A stretch of 64,000 nt of DNA from Gammaproteobacteria bacterium (GCA_033344735.1 JAWPMW010000001.1:186001-250000), one strand, 5' to 3'; shown: positions 36,033 to 47,374, numbered from the stretch's first letter. The notes: generated from the letters alone by a model not told the origin. A program made the numbers and translations.

Positions 36033-38585
36033 TTAATCATCTTCTAATTCTTTTAGCTGATATAGTAATTCTAAAGCCTGCTTAGGCGTTAAGTTGTCCG
36101 GCGTAATTTCTTCTAATTTTTCAATAACAGGGTGAGTGTTTAGTGATTCAACTATGAGGGGTAATTCTGTTTGCATAGTATCCTTGGAAAGAGACTGCTG
36201 TTCTAACAATGCCAGGCGTTGTTTAGCATTTTTTATCACACTTCTAGGTACGCCAGCTAATTGCGCTACCTGCAAGCCATAGCTCTGATTAGCAGGGCCA
36301 GGTTTTACTGTATGTAAAAATACAATCTCATCATCATGTTCTATGGCATCGATATGAATATTTACTGCACCATCTAGTTCATTTGCTAACGACGTTAGTT
36401 CAAAGTAATGGGTGGCAAACATTGTTAGTGAACGATTAATTTGCACTAGATGATCTGCGCAAGCCCACGCTAACGATAAGCCATCAAAGGTGCTAGTCCC
36501 TCGTCCAATTTCATCCATCAGGACTAAACTATTTTCGGTGGCGTTGTTTAATATATTAGCTGCTTCGGTCATTTCAACCATAAATGTTGATCGGCCGGTA
36601 CTTAAATCGTCAGCAGCTCCTACACGCGTGTATATTCTGTCGATCGGCCCGAGTTTGGCATATTCGGCAGGTACATAGCAGCCTGCAAAAGCAAGAATAG
36701 CAATCAAAGCAGTTTGACGCATAAAGGTGGATTTGCCGCCCATATTAGGACCAGTAATTAGCAGCAGTCGTGAATCTGAACTTAATGTTATATCGTTGGC
36801 AACAAAAGGCGTATTTTGTATTTTTTCGATTACTGGATGACGTCCTTGTTTGATGTCTATGCCAATCACATCACTTAGTTCAGGTTGTGCATAATTAAAA
36901 TCTAATGCTACTTGAGCAAAACAAGCCAGCACATCAAGTTCAGCTAGTGCATTTGCAATAGATTGCAGTGGAGGTAGATATACTAATAACTTTTCGAGTA
37001 TTTTATCGTATAAATACTTTTCACGACTTAGTGCCCGTTCTTTAGCGCTGAGTACTTTATCTTCAAATTCTTTTAGTTCTGGAGTGATGTAACGTTCAAC
37101 GTTTTTTAATGTCTGTCTGCGAGTGTAGCGATCAGGAATTTTATCAACTTGCAGCTTGCTAACTTCAATGTAATAACCATGCACACGATTATATGCCACT
37201 TTTAATGCCGCAATACCGGTATCTTGTTGTTCGCGTTGCTCTAACTGTAATAAATAATCATCAGCATTGTTGTGCAAAGTGCGTAATTCATCTAACTCGC
37301 TGTCATGTCCTGTGGCAATGACGCCACCATCTTTAATAAAAGCAGAGGGTTCGTCTTTTAAGGATGAGGTTAATAACTCATTCAGTTCACTAGGCAGATC
37401 AAGTTGCTGCTGTAGTGAATAAATTCTACCTTCTGTAAATGTGCTTAGTAATGATTGAATATTGGGTAACAGGTGTAATGAGTCTCTTAATGCGGTTAAG
37501 TCTCTAGGCCTTGCGGTTTGTATGGCAATACGTGCGCGGATGCGCTCAATATCAGCAATGATCTTGAGTTGTTCTTGTAAATCTAGATAGAGTTTTGTTT
37601 GAATGAAGCTATCTATGGATTGATAGCGCAATTGCAACGTTGCCATGTTCAAGCAAGGTTGTCCAATCCATCGGCGTAAACAACGTGCACCCATGGCGGT
37701 TTTAGTGTGATCGATTACGCTGGTAAGGCAGTGTTTAGTGCCACCATCAATTGATTGATCAATTTCAAGATTCTTTCGACTAATGGCGTCAACGATAATG
37801 TATTCGTCATGGCGTTGCACATGCAAACCAGTAATGTGGGGCAACGCTTTGCGTTGTGTATCTTTGACGTATTGCAATAAGCCACCCGCAGCACAAATAG
37901 CTGTTGGTGAGTCATCACATCCAAAGCCAGTTAAATCTTTGGTCCCAAATTGTTCTGTGAGTAACCGGTGGGCGCTATCAAATTCAAAAATCCATTCGGG
38001 TTGGGTTTGTGATTTTCGCTGATTTAATGATAATTCTGAGTATTCTTGGCAAATAATTTCAGCAGGCTGTAATCGTTCTATTTCTGCAAGTAATTCATCT
38101 TCGCTAGTAAAAGTTTGGAGAAGAAAATCTCCTGAGCCCAGTTCGATACTGGCTAAACCGATAGATTTGCTTTGAACGTAAATAGCACAAATATGATTAT
38201 CACGTTTTTGGTCGAGTAAATTTTCATCAGTAACAGTACCGGGTGTGACAATGCGTACGACTTCACGCTTTACTAATCCTTTGCTTGCGGCAGGATCGCT
38301 CACTTGTTCGCACACAGCAATCGATTGCCCAGATTTTACTAATCGGCCTAAATATCCTTCTGCCGCGTGGACGGGAACACCCGCCATTGGGATGCGCTGA
38401 CCATTGGAATTGCCACGAGATGTCAGCGTCAAGTCTAGTAAATTTGCCGCTTGTTCTGCATCTTCCATAAATAGTTCATAGAAATCACCCATGCGGTAAA
38501 AAAGAAGTTTGTCAGGGTGATCCGCTTTGATGCCTAGGTACTGCTGCATCATTGGCGTATGCTTTTCAGAAGATTGGTTTGTCAT
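36033..38585 (-). CDS. mutS: DNA mismatch repair protein MutS
   Basis: 850 residues. The mismatch-binding N-terminus contains [15 protein letters not shown] with the Phe of the F-x-E motif, the ABC ATPase starts at [13 protein letters not shown] (about 612-624), with Walker [13 protein letters not shown] and the helix-turn-helix [11 protein letters not shown] at the C-terminus. Recognises mispairs after replication. Divergent from the pncC-recA block, its usual neighbourhood. Confidence 0.98.
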   Translation of the reverse strand: MTNQSSEKHTPMMQQYLGIKADHPDKLLFYRMGDFYELFMEDAEQAANLLDLTLTSRGNSNGQRIPMAGVPVHAAEGYLGRLVKSGQSIAVCEQVSDPAASKGLVKREVVRIVTPGTVTDENLLDQKRDNHICAIYVQSKSIGLASIELGSGDFLLQTFTSEDELLAEIERLQPAEIICQEYSELSLNQRKSQTQPEWIFEFDSAHRLLTEQFGTKDLTGFGCDDSPTAICAAGGLLQYVKDTQRKALPHITGLHVQRHDEYIIVDAISRKNLEIDQSIDGGTKHCLTSVIDHTKTAMGARCLRRWIGQPCLNMATLQLRYQSIDSFIQTKLYLDLQEQLKIIADIERIRARIAIQTARPRDLTALRDSLHLLPNIQSLLSTFTEGRIYSLQQQLDLPSELNELLTSSLKDEPSAFIKDGGVIATGHDSELDELRTLHNNADDYLLQLEQREQQDTGIAALKVAYNRVHGYYIEVSKLQVDKIPDRYTRRQTLKNVERYITPELKEFEDKVLSAKERALSREKYLYDKILEKLLVYLPPLQSIANALAELDVLACFAQVALDFNYAQPELSDVIGIDIKQGRHPVIEKIQNTPFVANDITLSSDSRLLLITGPNMGGKSTFMRQTALIAILAFAGCYVPAEYAKLGPIDRIYTRVGAADDLSTGRSTFMVEMTEAANILNNATENSLVLMDEIGRGTSTFDGLSLAWACADHLVQINRSLTMFATHYFELTSLANELDGAVNIHIDAIEHDDEIVFLHTVKPGPANQSYGLQVAQLAGVPRSVIKNAKQRLALLEQQSLSKDTMQTELPLIVESLNTHPVIEKLEEITPDNLTPKQALELLYQLKELEDD

Positions 38586-38670
38586 GCGGATAGTTTAACC
38601 CTGATACTTTATTTGGTAACAATAATAATCGTGTTATTTTTGTAATGTAGATTATAGAGAGGAGACTGCT

Positions 38671-39144
38671 ATTAAAACCTGTATTACTCAAGTGGCTGAA
38701 TTATTGAGGGCTAATGATCAAATGTTAGCCGTGGCTGAGTCTTGCACTGGTGGATGGCTGGCTAAAGTATGCACAGACTTACCTGGTAGCTCTGAATGGT
38801 TTGAGCGTGGGTTTGTCACTTACAGTAATGAAGCTAAGCAAGACATGCTAAGTGTATTAAATACAACTATTGAAACTCAAGGTGCAGTCAGTCAGCAAAC
38901 AGTGGAACAAATGGCGTCGGGCGTACTTAGTCATAGCCGTGCGCATTGGGCCATTGCAATATCAGGTGTTGCCGGCCCTGGTGGTGGTAGTGATACTAAT
39001 CCTGTAGGTTCTGTATGGTTTGCATGGATGAAAAAAAATCAAAATCCAATCACAATTAAACAAATATTTTCTGGTACGCGCGAGCAGGTACGCCAGCAAT
39101 CAGTTGAATTTGCATTAGCAGAGTTGGCTAAGTTGTTGAAATGA
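38671..39144 (+). CDS. pncC: Nicotinamide-nucleotide amidohydrolase (CinA C-terminal domain)
   Basis: AVAESCTGGWLAK and ISGVAGPGGGSDTNPVGSVW are the hallmark motifs; the enzyme deamidates NMN in pyridine-nucleotide salvage. Start choice: a GTG at 38692 gives 150 residues but no ribosome site; an ATT at 38671 has GGAG six bases upstream (GGAGACTGCT-ATT) and adds seven residues (IKTCITQ), which matches the usual distance to AESCTGG. ATT starts are rare (infC, pcnB), so this is flagged. It overlaps thpR by four bases. Confidence 0.8.
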   Translation: MKTCITQVAELLRANDQMLAVAESCTGGWLAKVCTDLPGSSEWFERGFVTYSNEAKQDMLSVLNTTIETQGAVSQQTVEQMASGVLSHSRAHWAIAISGVAGPGGGSDTNPVGSVWFAWMKKNQNPITIKQIFSGTREQVRQQSVEFALAELAKLLK

Positions 39145-39665
39145 GCGTAAGACGATTATTTTTGGCATTCTGGCCTAATGAACAACAACTTGAGAAGTTA
39201 CATGAGCTTCAGTGTGATTACGTAGGTTGGGGAAGAGAGGTGTTACCTGAGAATTTTCACGTAACATTATTATTCTTAGGAAATATTTCTTATGAGGTAA
39301 CAGATTGCTTCGTGCAAAATTTACAAGATATCTCTGTACAGCCATTTCGTATGAAATTAGATCGATTGGGTTATTTTGATAAAACAAAAATATTTTGGGT
39401 TGGTCCGACTAGCGTTCCTCTAGAGCTCGAAAGTTTATATAAAAGTGTTCGCAACTGTGCGCAATGCTGTGGTATTTCAAAATTAAGTAAGCGTTATATA
39501 CCGCATGTTTCCCTGTTAAGAAATTCTGAAATTCCCATTTCTAATCCAGACTTTGCGCCTATTGAATGGCAAGTTGAAGAATTTCATTTGGTGGAATCTC
39601 GACTTGATAAAGATGGCGCACGTTACTACACATTAGACAGTTTTAGATTAGCAAATCTTGTGTAG
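39141..39665 (+). CDS. thpR: RNA 2',3'-cyclic phosphodiesterase (2'-5' RNA ligase)
   Basis: 174 residues of the 2H phosphoesterase fold with both catalytic motifs: FHVTLLFLG (His about 41) and PHVSLLR (His about 122). Acts on 2',3'-cyclic phosphate ends of RNA. ATGA overlap with pncC indicates coupling; recA follows after 87 bases. Confidence 0.9.
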   Translation: MSVRRLFLAFWPNEQQLEKLHELQCDYVGWGREVLPENFHVTLLFLGNISYEVTDCFVQNLQDISVQPFRMKLDRLGYFDKTKIFWVGPTSVPLELESLYKSVRNCAQCCGISKLSKRYIPHVSLLRNSEIPISNPDFAPIEWQVEEFHLVESRLDKDGARYYTLDSFRLANLV

Positions 39666-39752
39666 ACTGTGTCTGTTGACGCTATTAATATAGCTCGATT
39701 ATTCAGTTAAATATTCATACATAAAATCATAGATTAGAAGCCGAGGTAATTC

Positions 39753-40799
39753 GTGGAAGAAGACAAGAAGAAAGCGTTAACAGCAGCCCTAGGGCAAATT
39801 GAACGACAGTTTGGAAAAGGCGCAGTCATGCGTTTGGGAGATGATTCACTGCCACGAAATATTGATGTAATTTCTACTGGCTCACTAGCTTTAGATGTTG
39901 CTTTGGGAATAGGAGGTTTGCCTAAAGGTCGCGTGATTGAAATTTTTGGGCCAGAATCTTCAGGTAAAACCACATTAACATTGCAAGTAATTGCAGAATG
40001 CCAGAAAACTGGTGGAACTGCGGCTTTCGTTGATGCTGAGCATGCATTAGACCCTACCTATGCTGAAAAGTTAGGCGTTAATGTTGATGATCTACTTGTT
40101 TCTCAGCCAGATACCGGTGAGCAAGCATTAGAAATCACCGATATGTTGGTGCGCTCTGGCGCTGTGGATATTGTTGTTGTCGACTCCGTTGCTGCCCTTA
40201 CACCAAGAGCTGAAATTGAAGGAGATATGGGTGATTCTCATATGGGCCTACAAGCACGCTTAATGTCACAAGCCTTAAGAAAGCTAACTGGTAACATCAA
40301 GCGATCAAATACCATGGTGATTTTCATTAACCAAATCCGTATGAAGATTGGCGTCATGTTTGGTAGCCCTGAAACAACTACAGGCGGTAATGCATTGAAG
40401 TTTTACTCATCAGTACGTTTAGATATCCGTCGCATAGGTTCTATTAAGAAAGGTGATGAAATTCTTGGCAATGAAACACGTGTCAAGGTGGTTAAAAATA
40501 AGATGGCACCTCCATTCAAGAAAGCAGAATTTGAAATTCTTTACGGTGAAGGTATCTCTCGAGTGGGTGAATTGATTGATTTAGGTGTAGAACATGATCT
40601 AGTTAAGAAAGCCGGTTCTTGGTATAGCTATGGCGATGATCGCATTGGTCAAGGTAAAGAGAATGCCAAAGCTTATTTGAATGAAAATTCACATCTCATC
40701 GAAGAAATTGACGGTTTATTGCGTGCCAAATTACTTCCAGATTTAAGCGATTTTGTGCAAGATGATTCTGAGGAAGAGGAAGAGGCTGCTGAAGTCTAG
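39753..40799 (+). CDS. recA: Recombinase RecA
   Basis: 348 residues from a GTG with CCGAGGTAATTC upstream. Walker [10 protein letters not shown] (66-74), Walker [13 protein letters not shown]-binding loops [15 protein letters not shown] and [20 protein letters not shown], and an acidic C-terminal tail ([12 protein letters not shown]) are normal. Homologous recombination and SOS co-protease. I find no CTGT-N8-ACAG LexA box in the 87 bases before it. Confidence 0.99.
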   Translation: MEEDKKKALTAALGQIERQFGKGAVMRLGDDSLPRNIDVISTGSLALDVALGIGGLPKGRVIEIFGPESSGKTTLTLQVIAECQKTGGTAAFVDAEHALDPTYAEKLGVNVDDLLVSQPDTGEQALEITDMLVRSGAVDIVVVDSVAALTPRAEIEGDMGDSHMGLQARLMSQALRKLTGNIKRSNTMVIFINQIRMKIGVMFGSPETTTGGNALKFYSSVRLDIRRIGSIKKGDEILGNETRVKVVKNKMAPPFKKAEFEILYGEGISRVGELIDLGVEHDLVKKAGSWYSYGDDRIGQGKENAKAYLNENSHLIEEIDGLLRAKLLPDLSDFVQDDSEEEEEAAEV

Positions 40800-41244
40800 C
40801 TCAAAACCAAAACCTGGACGTGATGCCTATTACGTCGCAGTGGATTTGCTATCTCGGCGCGAGCATTCTCGCGTCGAGTTAGAAGCAAAACTTGCCAAGA
40901 AAGAATTTACTGAAGAACAAATTGACAGCGCTTTTGAGCAACTTCTAGAACATGGGCTGCAAAGTGATCAGCGCTATCTTGAAGATTTTGTACGTTCGCG
41001 TTTGCTTAAAGGTAGCGGACCATTGAAGATCGCTCATGAATTGCATGCTCGTGGGATTGATTCTGCTACTCTGCAAGACTATCTAAACAGCCAGCAAATA
41101 GACTGGTTTGAAGTGGCCTCAGCGACATATAAAAAAAAATATCGGTCAAATGACCAAATTGATGCGCAAGAACGAGCTAAACGCGTACGCTTTATGCAAT
41201 CAAAAGGCTTTCCTAGTGATATAATTTTCCAGTTATTTAAATGA
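40753..41244 (+). CDS. recX: RecA regulatory protein RecX
   Basis: Three-helix-repeat protein that modulates RecA filaments. Family core is [20 protein letters not shown] near the N-terminus and [18 protein letters not shown] in the middle. The open frame (ATG 40753, 163 residues) overlaps the recA 3' end by 47 bases; RecX homology begins only after recA, so the real start may be later (ATG 40762 or a non-ATG codon near 40790, behind GAGGAAGAGG). Confidence 0.88.
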   Translation: MCKMILRKRKRLLKSSSKPKPGRDAYYVAVDLLSRREHSRVELEAKLAKKEFTEEQIDSAFEQLLEHGLQSDQRYLEDFVRSRLLKGSGPLKIAHELHARGIDSATLQDYLNSQQIDWFEVASATYKKKYRSNDQIDAQERAKRVRFMQSKGFPSDIIFQLFK

Positions 41245-41281
41245 CCGCATCAGCAGGCGAACACAAAAGGATATCCAGTCA

Positions 41282-43879
41282 ATGGAAGGTAGTGCGGAGA
41301 TACGCAGCGCATTTTTAGATTACTTTGAGAGCAAGGGGCATACTAAGGTCCCGACCAGTTCGCTGGTGCCTGCTTCAGACCCCACCTTATTGTTCACCAA
41401 TGCAGGCATGGTCCAGTTTAAAGATGTATTTCTTGGAAAAGATAAACTTGCATATAAGCGCGCGACTTCAAGTCAGCGCTGTGTGCGTGCAGGAGGAAAG
41501 CATAACGATCTCGAGAATGTTGGTTATACCGCGAGGCATCACACCTTTTTCGAGATGCTAGGTAATTTCAGCTTTGGTGATTACTTCAAGCAAGAAGCGA
41601 TTAATTATGCATGGGACTTGCTGACCAATGTAATTGGCCTGCCTAAAGAGAAACTTTGGGTGACAGTGTTTGAAGAAGACGATCAAGCAGCAGAAATCTG
41701 GTTAAAAGAAATTGGCGTTAATAAGGATCGATTAAAAAGAATAGGCGCGAAAGATAACTTTTGGGCCATGGGTGATACTGGGCCTTGCGGGCCTTGTACC
41801 GAAATATTTTACGATCACGGTGACCATATTGCAGGTGGGCCACCTGGCAGTCCTGATGAAGACGGCGATCGTTATGTTGAAATTTGGAATCTCGTGTTTA
41901 TGCAATACGAGCGAGATCAAGCAGGAAAGTTAAATCCATTACCCAAGCCATCTGTTGATACTGGAATGGGCCTTGAAAGATTGTGCGCAGTATTGCAAGG
42001 GGTAAATAGCAACTATGATACAGATCTTTTTCAGGGCTTGATTAAACAAGTGGCATCACTTGCTAAGATGAAAGATTTATCTAATCCATCATTAAAAGTG
42101 ATTGCAGACCATATTCGCTCTTGTAGTTTTTTAATTGCAGATGGTGTGTTGCCATCTAATGAAGGACGCGGATATGTGTTGCGACGTATTATTCGACGTG
42201 CAGCAAGACATGGTCACCGATTAGGGTTGCAAGAACCATTCTTCCATAAATTAGTCGAACCACTAATTGGAACTTTCCATGGTGCCTTCCCTGAGTTAGT
42301 GGAAGCACAGGCAAAAGTTGAACGTGGTTTGTTAAATGAAGAAGAACGTTTTAGTGAAACTCTAGAACAGGGCATGCGTATCCTCCAAGATGATATTGAT
42401 CGCTTGAAAGGAAATACTATTTCTGGTGAGACTGTGTTTAAACTTTATGACACTTATGGATTTCCGGTTGATTTAACAGCAGATATTGCTCGTGAAAAAG
42501 ACCTTCAATTAGATCTTGAAGGGTTTGAAGAAAACATGAGTCAGCAGCGCGAGCGTGCTCGCGATGCGAGTCGTTTTGGTGAAGGTTATGATGTAGCGCT
42601 GGATGTAAAATCAGTGACTGATTTTACAGGTTATGAAGGACTGGATGGTAGCGCCAAAGTTGAAGAAATTTTTTCAGCAAATCAATCAGTACAAACATTA
42701 TCTGAAGGTGATGAAGGTATATTAATGCTGACTCAAACACCTTTTTATGCAGAATCAGGTGGTCAAGTGGGCGATGCTGGAACCATTGAAGCCAATGGCT
42801 TTTATTTTGTGGTGAATGATACGCAAAAGAAAAGTACTGCGTTTGCACACATAGGTAAAGTGATTAAGGGGCAAGTATCAATTGGCGACAGTGTTTCTGC
42901 AAAAGTTAATGAAGACAGAAGAGCTAATATTGTATTAAATCACTCTGCAACGCATCTCATGCATGCTGCATTACGTCAAGTATTAGGAACACATGTTCAG
43001 CAAAAAGGGTCATTGGTTGATGCGGACAAATTGCGTTTTGATTTTTCACATGATGCGCCCGTGAGTGATCAAGAAATTTTTCAGATTGAACAAATCGTTA
43101 ATGCTGAAATAAGAAAAAATAGCACCGCGAATGCAGAATTAATGAATAAAGATAAAGCTTTAGCTGCAGGAGCGATGGCATTGTTCGGTGAAAAATATGG
43201 AGATGAAGTACGTGTGCTTTCTATAGGTGATTTCTCTGTAGAGCTTTGTGGTGGTACACATGTAGACAGAGCCGGTGATATTGGGTTGTTTAAAGTAATT
43301 GCAGAAACTGGTGTCGCATCTGGTGTAAGACGGATAGAAGCTGTGACTGGGGAGAATGCATTTAACTGGATACAAGGAACGTTAAATGATTTTAAGCGAA
43401 CTGCAAAAATACTAAATTCAAGATTGGAAGATGCTCCGATTAAAGCAGGTAATGCAGCGGAGAGAATTAAAGAATTAGAAAAAGAGTTGCAACAAATTAA
43501 ATCTAAACTGGCAACTCAAGCTAGTGAGGATATAGAAAGCAGTGCAGTAGAAATAGATGGTATTAAAGTTTTGGCGCATCACTTGGAAGGTGCTGATGTA
43601 AAAACATTGCGTGATACTTTAGATCGGCTGAAAGATAAATTAGGTAGTGCAGCGATTGTGTTAGGCACATCTAAAGATTCCAAAGTGACGTTAGTTGCTG
43701 GTGTAACTAAAGATCAAACACATCGCATTAAAGCTGGTGATTTAGTTAATTCAGTGGCGACACAAGTAGGCGGAAAAGGTGGTGGCAGACCTGATATGGC
43801 GCAAGCGGGCGGAGACAATCCAGCCGCGTTAGATGCTGCTTTGCAAAGCGTGCCTGACTGGGTAAGAGCGCAAGTTTAA
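41282..43879 (+). CDS. alaS: Alanyl-tRNA synthetase
   Basis: 865 residues, the usual length. Class II catalytic core from [20 protein letters not shown] with [13 protein letters not shown], editing domain with the metal motif HSATHLMH (about 554-561) and CGGTH (about 657-661), and a C-terminal DHHA1-like domain. ATCCAGTCA precedes the ATG. Same strand as recX and lysC, 37 and 21 bases away. Confidence 0.98.
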   Translation: MEGSAEIRSAFLDYFESKGHTKVPTSSLVPASDPTLLFTNAGMVQFKDVFLGKDKLAYKRATSSQRCVRAGGKHNDLENVGYTARHHTFFEMLGNFSFGDYFKQEAINYAWDLLTNVIGLPKEKLWVTVFEEDDQAAEIWLKEIGVNKDRLKRIGAKDNFWAMGDTGPCGPCTEIFYDHGDHIAGGPPGSPDEDGDRYVEIWNLVFMQYERDQAGKLNPLPKPSVDTGMGLERLCAVLQGVNSNYDTDLFQGLIKQVASLAKMKDLSNPSLKVIADHIRSCSFLIADGVLPSNEGRGYVLRRIIRRAARHGHRLGLQEPFFHKLVEPLIGTFHGAFPELVEAQAKVERGLLNEEERFSETLEQGMRILQDDIDRLKGNTISGETVFKLYDTYGFPVDLTADIAREKDLQLDLEGFEENMSQQRERARDASRFGEGYDVALDVKSVTDFTGYEGLDGSAKVEEIFSANQSVQTLSEGDEGILMLTQTPFYAESGGQVGDAGTIEANGFYFVVNDTQKKSTAFAHIGKVIKGQVSIGDSVSAKVNEDRRANIVLNHSATHLMHAALRQVLGTHVQQKGSLVDADKLRFDFSHDAPVSDQEIFQIEQIVNAEIRKNSTANAELMNKDKALAAGAMALFGEKYGDEVRVLSIGDFSVELCGGTHVDRAGDIGLFKVIAETGVASGVRRIEAVTGENAFNWIQGTLNDFKRTAKILNSRLEDAPIKAGNAAERIKELEKELQQIKSKLATQASEDIESSAVEIDGIKVLAHHLEGADVKTLRDTLDRLKDKLGSAAIVLGTSKDSKVTLVAGVTKDQTHRIKAGDLVNSVATQVGGKGGGRPDMAQAGGDNPAALDAALQSVPDWVRAQV

Positions 43880-43900
43880 GAACCTATTTAGAGATTTAGC

Positions 43901-45145
43901 ATGGCAGTAATTGTACAAAAATATGGTGGCACTTCAGTTGGTACAGTTGAGCGAATTGAAAATGTTGCTGATAAAGTAATTAAGTATCGCAGCAATGGCG
44001 ATAGTGTAGTCGTGGTTGTGTCTGCTATGAGTGGAGAAACTAATCGATTAGTGTCATTAGCAAGTGAAATTTTAGGTGAAGCTCCTCACGGTCCAGAATT
44101 AGATGTACTGCTATCTACAGGCGAACAAGTCACAATTGCATTGCTTACCATGGCGTTACAAAAAAGAGGGTGTGCTGCCATATCAAGAACAGGATGGCAG
44201 TTAGATATTAAAACTGATGATGCTAGTAACAAAGCACGTATTACCGGAATTGATACTGACAAAATTCAATGTCATTTAGATGGAGGGTTAGTTGTAGTCG
44301 TTGCGGGATTCCAAGGGATTGATGCGGATGGCAATATCACTACATTAGGACGAGGTGGGTCAGATACCACCGCAGTAGCACTAGCAACTGCTATTGATGC
44401 AGATGAATGTCAGATATTCACTGATGTGGATGGCGTCTACACTACAGATCCTCGCGTAGAGCCAAATGCGCGTCGCTTGGAGCAAATTACATTTGAAGAA
44501 ATGTTAGAAATGGCCAGTTTGGGCTCTAAAGTACTTCAAATTCGTGCTGTAGAATTTGCAGGTAAATATAAAGTACCGTTGAGAGTTTTATCTAGCTTTG
44601 AAGATGGGCCAGGCACACTGATTACAACCGAGGATAAGCAAATGGAACAGGCCAAAATTGCGGGTATCGCATTTAACCGAGATGAGGCGCAGCTGACAGT
44701 CAAAGGCGTACCAGATCAACCAGGTATTGCGGCTAAGATACTGGGCCCAATTTCGCGTGCAAATATTGAAATCGATATGATTGTTCAAAATGTAGCCTGG
44801 GATAATACGGCTAATTTTACTTTTACCGTTCATAGAAATGACTTCAAGCGTGCTTTAGAGATCCTTGAAGATACCGCTAATAAGCTAGGGGCGACGACAG
44901 TCAGTGGTGATGATAATATCGTTAAACTTTCGTTGGTAGGTGTGGGTATGCGCTCACATGCTGGGATTGCCAGCCAAATGTTTGAGACCTTGGCAGACGA
45001 AGGCATTAATATCAGAATGATTTCTACTTCAGAAATAAAAATATCTGTTGTTGTGGACGAGAAGTATCTAGAATTAGGGGTGCGATGTCTGCACGAGAAA
45101 TTTGGACTTGCTGAAGGCGCAATAGATGAGTCATCAACAGCTTAA
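43901..45145 (+). CDS. lysC: Aspartate kinase (monofunctional)
   Basis: 414 residues. VQKYGGTSVGTVERI opens the kinase domain, LGRGGSDTTAVALA binds ATP, FTDVDGVYTTDPR is the aspartate-site block, and two C-terminal ACT domains (about 265-405) provide lysine/threonine feedback. First step of the lysine, threonine and methionine pathway. alaS-lysC-csrA is the pseudomonad-like order. Confidence 0.96.
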   Translation: MAVIVQKYGGTSVGTVERIENVADKVIKYRSNGDSVVVVVSAMSGETNRLVSLASEILGEAPHGPELDVLLSTGEQVTIALLTMALQKRGCAAISRTGWQLDIKTDDASNKARITGIDTDKIQCHLDGGLVVVVAGFQGIDADGNITTLGRGGSDTTAVALATAIDADECQIFTDVDGVYTTDPRVEPNARRLEQITFEEMLEMASLGSKVLQIRAVEFAGKYKVPLRVLSSFEDGPGTLITTEDKQMEQAKIAGIAFNRDEAQLTVKGVPDQPGIAAKILGPISRANIEIDMIVQNVAWDNTANFTFTVHRNDFKRALEILEDTANKLGATTVSGDDNIVKLSLVGVGMRSHAGIASQMFETLADEGINIRMISTSEIKISVVVDEKYLELGVRCLHEKFGLAEGAIDESSTA

Positions 45146-45277
45146 GATTGGAGAGGAATTAGGGAATACAAAGGATTTCTAGAAACAGGCCAATAAAAAC
45201 AATAACTTATCTGTTATCTAGGGGTAGACTGAATAATAATAATTATAAAAAAACCACAGGAATAGGAGGACCGGGGC

Positions 45278-45457
45278 ATGTTGATACTAACCCGTAGGGT
45301 CGGAGAGACCCTTATGATAGGAGACGATGTAACCGTTACTGTGTTGGGTGTCAAAGGTAACCAGGTACGCATAGGAGTAAGTGCGCCTAAAGATGTGGCT
45401 GTGCATCGTGAGGAAATTTACGAGAGAATTCGTAAAGAAAAAGAAGTGGATGCATAA
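45278..45457 (+). CDS. csrA: Carbon storage regulator CsrA
   Basis: 59 residues, too short for many gene calls. It opens [20 protein letters not shown] and has [20 protein letters not shown], the RNA-binding strands and loop with the key Arg44 position; the C-terminal tail KEKEVDA is short. Dimeric translational repressor binding GGA motifs in mRNA leaders. AGGAGGA upstream gives a strong ribosome site and itself carries GGA repeats (AGGAATAGGAGGACCGGGG), so CsrA may bind its own leader. Confidence 0.97.
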   Translation: MLILTRRVGETLMIGDDVTVTVLGVKGNQVRIGVSAPKDVAVHREEIYERIRKEKEVDA

Positions 45458-45515
45458 ATAGTAAATACTGGCGCGTTCGCGCTGATTTGCAAAAATTCTT
45501 AGGTGTGAAGTACAC

Positions 45516-45608
45516 GGAGAAGTGGCCGAGTGGCTGAAGGCGCTCCCCTGCTAAGGGAGTATACAGTTTATAGCTGTATCGAGGGTTCGAATCCCTCCTT
45601 CTCCGCCA
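45516..45608 (+). tRNA. tRNA-Ser (anticodon GCT)
   Basis: 93 bases with a long variable arm, as expected for tRNA-Ser. Acceptor GGAGAAG (45516-45522) pairs with CTTCTCC (45598-45604), then G and encoded CCA. Anticodon stem CTCCC/GGGAG around loop CTGCTAA gives GCT. Variable arm ATACAGTTTATAGCTGTAT is a clear hairpin. Confidence 0.98.
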
Positions 45609-45637
45609 TTAAAAATTAATATTTCAATTGATCATAC

Positions 45638-45665
45638 AAGCCGAATTACGCATAATTGCCGGCTT
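45638..45665. other. Bulged hairpin between tRNA-Ser and tRNA-Arg
   Basis: AAGCCG-AATTA, loop CGCA, TAATT-GC-CGGCTT: an 11-bp stem with a two-base bulge in the 67-base spacer. It may be a processing or weak termination structure between the tRNAs. No T-run follows. Confidence 0.35.
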
Positions 45666-45675
45666 TCCAAATAAC

Positions 45676-45752
45676 GCGCCCGTAGCTCAGCTGGATAGAG
45701 TACTTGGCTACGAACTAAGGGGTCGGGAGTTCGAATCTCTCCGGGCGCGCCA
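45676..45752 (+). tRNA. tRNA-Arg (anticodon ACG)
   Basis: 77 bases. Acceptor GCGCCCG (45676-45682) pairs with CGGGCGC (45742-45748), then G and encoded CCA. Anticodon loop CTACGAA gives ACG. A T6 run follows the CCA directly, a possible end of transcript. From here to the sox operon (45753-46164) I see no gene. Confidence 0.98.
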
Positions 45753-46164
45753 TTTTTTCTGTGACTACTCATGATTATGTTTACTACATTAGTAAGCGGA
45801 TCACTATTTTTACAAATGATTGCACTTAATAATCAAAACTACTTCTGCTAGTAGTTTTGGTTTAAATCAAACTTGTAATTATCTGTATAAGTAACTCTTT
45901 GTATTTTTGTTGCACAATAAGTTTTGTTTCGATTTTATCAAAAAAACTAAGATGCATGTCTTTGTACATACGATTAAATGTGTCACAGTTTTTATTGATA
46001 AATTTTGTTGACCTGAAGTATTCCTTTTGGAATTTATATCTGTAGTAATCTGATCCTAACTATTAATATTTAATAAATATTCACAGTACTACGAGTTGCA
46101 AAGGGATGGGGCTTGAGATACGTTTATAAGGAGTCGGAAAATAATATAAATTTTGGAGCAGGAA

Positions 46165-46536
46165 ATGCTTAGATTGGCGAAAAACGTGTCAATAAACACT
46201 GTGTTGTTGATGTTAGTTTTTTTGGCGTCATTAGTTTTCACTTCAAATTTGTCGTCACAAGAATCAACGGTAGAAAAAGGCAAAAAAATTGCATTTGACC
46301 GTTCCGCAGGAAACTGTTTGGCTTGTCATTTGATTGAGGGAGGCGAGTCACCAGGTAATATAGGGCCACCATTAGTGGCGATGAAAGCACGTTTCCCAGA
46401 TGCAGAAAAACTTAGAAATATTATTTGGGATATTACCCAAACTCGCCCTGAAGCAATGATGCCTCCATTTGGAAAACATAAGATAATAAGTGAACAAGAG
46501 ATTGATGATATTGTTAGCTATTTGTACACACTTTAG
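46165..46536 (+). CDS. soxX: Sulfur oxidation c-type cytochrome SoxX
   Basis: Periplasmic monohaem subunit that with SoxA links thiosulfate to the SoxY cysteine. Start at ATG 46165 with GGAGCAGGAA just upstream (the frame is open from a TTG at 46153). Signal peptide to about residue 32; haem motif CLACH at 51-55; the EAMMPPFG block near residues 103-110 supplies the distal Met. 123 residues. First gene of soxXYZAKB. Confidence 0.93.
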   Translation: MLRLAKNVSINTVLLMLVFLASLVFTSNLSSQESTVEKGKKIAFDRSAGNCLACHLIEGGESPGNIGPPLVAMKARFPDAEKLRNIIWDITQTRPEAMMPPFGKHKIISEQEIDDIVSYLYTL

Positions 46537-46562
46537 GTAATTAGTTAAGTTGAGAACAAAAT

Positions 46563-47012
46563 ATGAATGAATTAAGAAGGAAAATTTTAAATCAAGGAGG
46601 TTTTGTTGCAGCAATTGCAGCAATAGGTTTCCCCTTTACTGCTTTATCTGAATGGCCTGAAAAAGCGTTTACTGCAAATTCTATGGAAGATGCCCTAAAT
46701 GCTTTGATAGGAACGACCGAATCTGCTGAGGGCGATATTGTTATTAAAGCGCCTACGATTGCTGAAAATGGTGCTGTTGTTCCAATAACGGTTACAAGTA
46801 ATATACAGGGTACAGAATCTATTAGTGTTGTAGTAATTGAGAATCCGCAACCGCTAATTGCAAGTTTTGATTTAATAGATTCTGCACCCTATGTATCAAC
46901 AAGAATAAAAATGGCAAAAACTTCTAATGTAGTTGCCATTGTAAGTGCGGATGGAAAATTTTATAACAGTACAGCAGAAATTAAGGTCACTATTGGTGGC
47001 TGTGGCGGCTAA
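46563..47012 (+). CDS. soxY: Thiosulfate oxidation carrier protein SoxY
   Basis: 149 residues with a twin-arginine-like leader (ELRRKILNQGG) and the canonical swinging arm GGCGG at the C-terminus, Cys147 carrying the sulfur substrate. ENGAVVPITVTSN and STRIKMAKTSNVVAIV match the other SoxY at 10.9 kb closely in layout but not in sequence detail. AATCAAGGAGG lies inside the early coding region and not before the start; translation is likely coupled to soxX 26 bases upstream. Confidence 0.95.
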   Translation: MNELRRKILNQGGFVAAIAAIGFPFTALSEWPEKAFTANSMEDALNALIGTTESAEGDIVIKAPTIAENGAVVPITVTSNIQGTESISVVVIENPQPLIASFDLIDSAPYVSTRIKMAKTSNVVAIVSADGKFYNSTAEIKVTIGGCGG

Positions 47013-47033
47013 CATTATTCTCAAGGAAAAATC

Positions 47034-47348
47034 ATGGAAAAATCGATGAAAATGCGTACCAAAGTTGAGGGTGATGTGACAACTGTAAAAGTTTTAGTGT
47101 CTCATCCTATGGAGACTGGTACAAGAAAGGATGAAAAAACTAACGAGCTTGTGCCTGCTCATTTTATAAAAGAATTTAAGGCTGAGGTTGAGGGTAAAAT
47201 GGTATTCAAAGGAAACTTAGGAACGGGTGTATCAAAGAATCCTTACTTTGCATTTAAAGTCAACGGAGCTACATCAGGGCAGATGTTGAAAATCACCTGG
47301 ATAGATAATTTAGAAAATTCAGATACTTTAGAAAAAGCTATAAAATAA
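47034..47348 (+). CDS. soxZ: Thiosulfate oxidation carrier protein SoxZ
   Basis: 104 residues, partner of the SoxY just upstream (21-base gap, CAAGGAAAAATC ribosome site). Family blocks KVLVSHPMETGTRKDEKTN and GTGVSKNPYFAFKV. No signal peptide, as expected for co-export with SoxY. Confidence 0.95.
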   Translation: MEKSMKMRTKVEGDVTTVKVLVSHPMETGTRKDEKTNELVPAHFIKEFKAEVEGKMVFKGNLGTGVSKNPYFAFKVNGATSGQMLKITWIDNLENSDTLEKAIK

Positions 47349-47374
47349 CAAACTATATTAATAAAGAGATAGTA

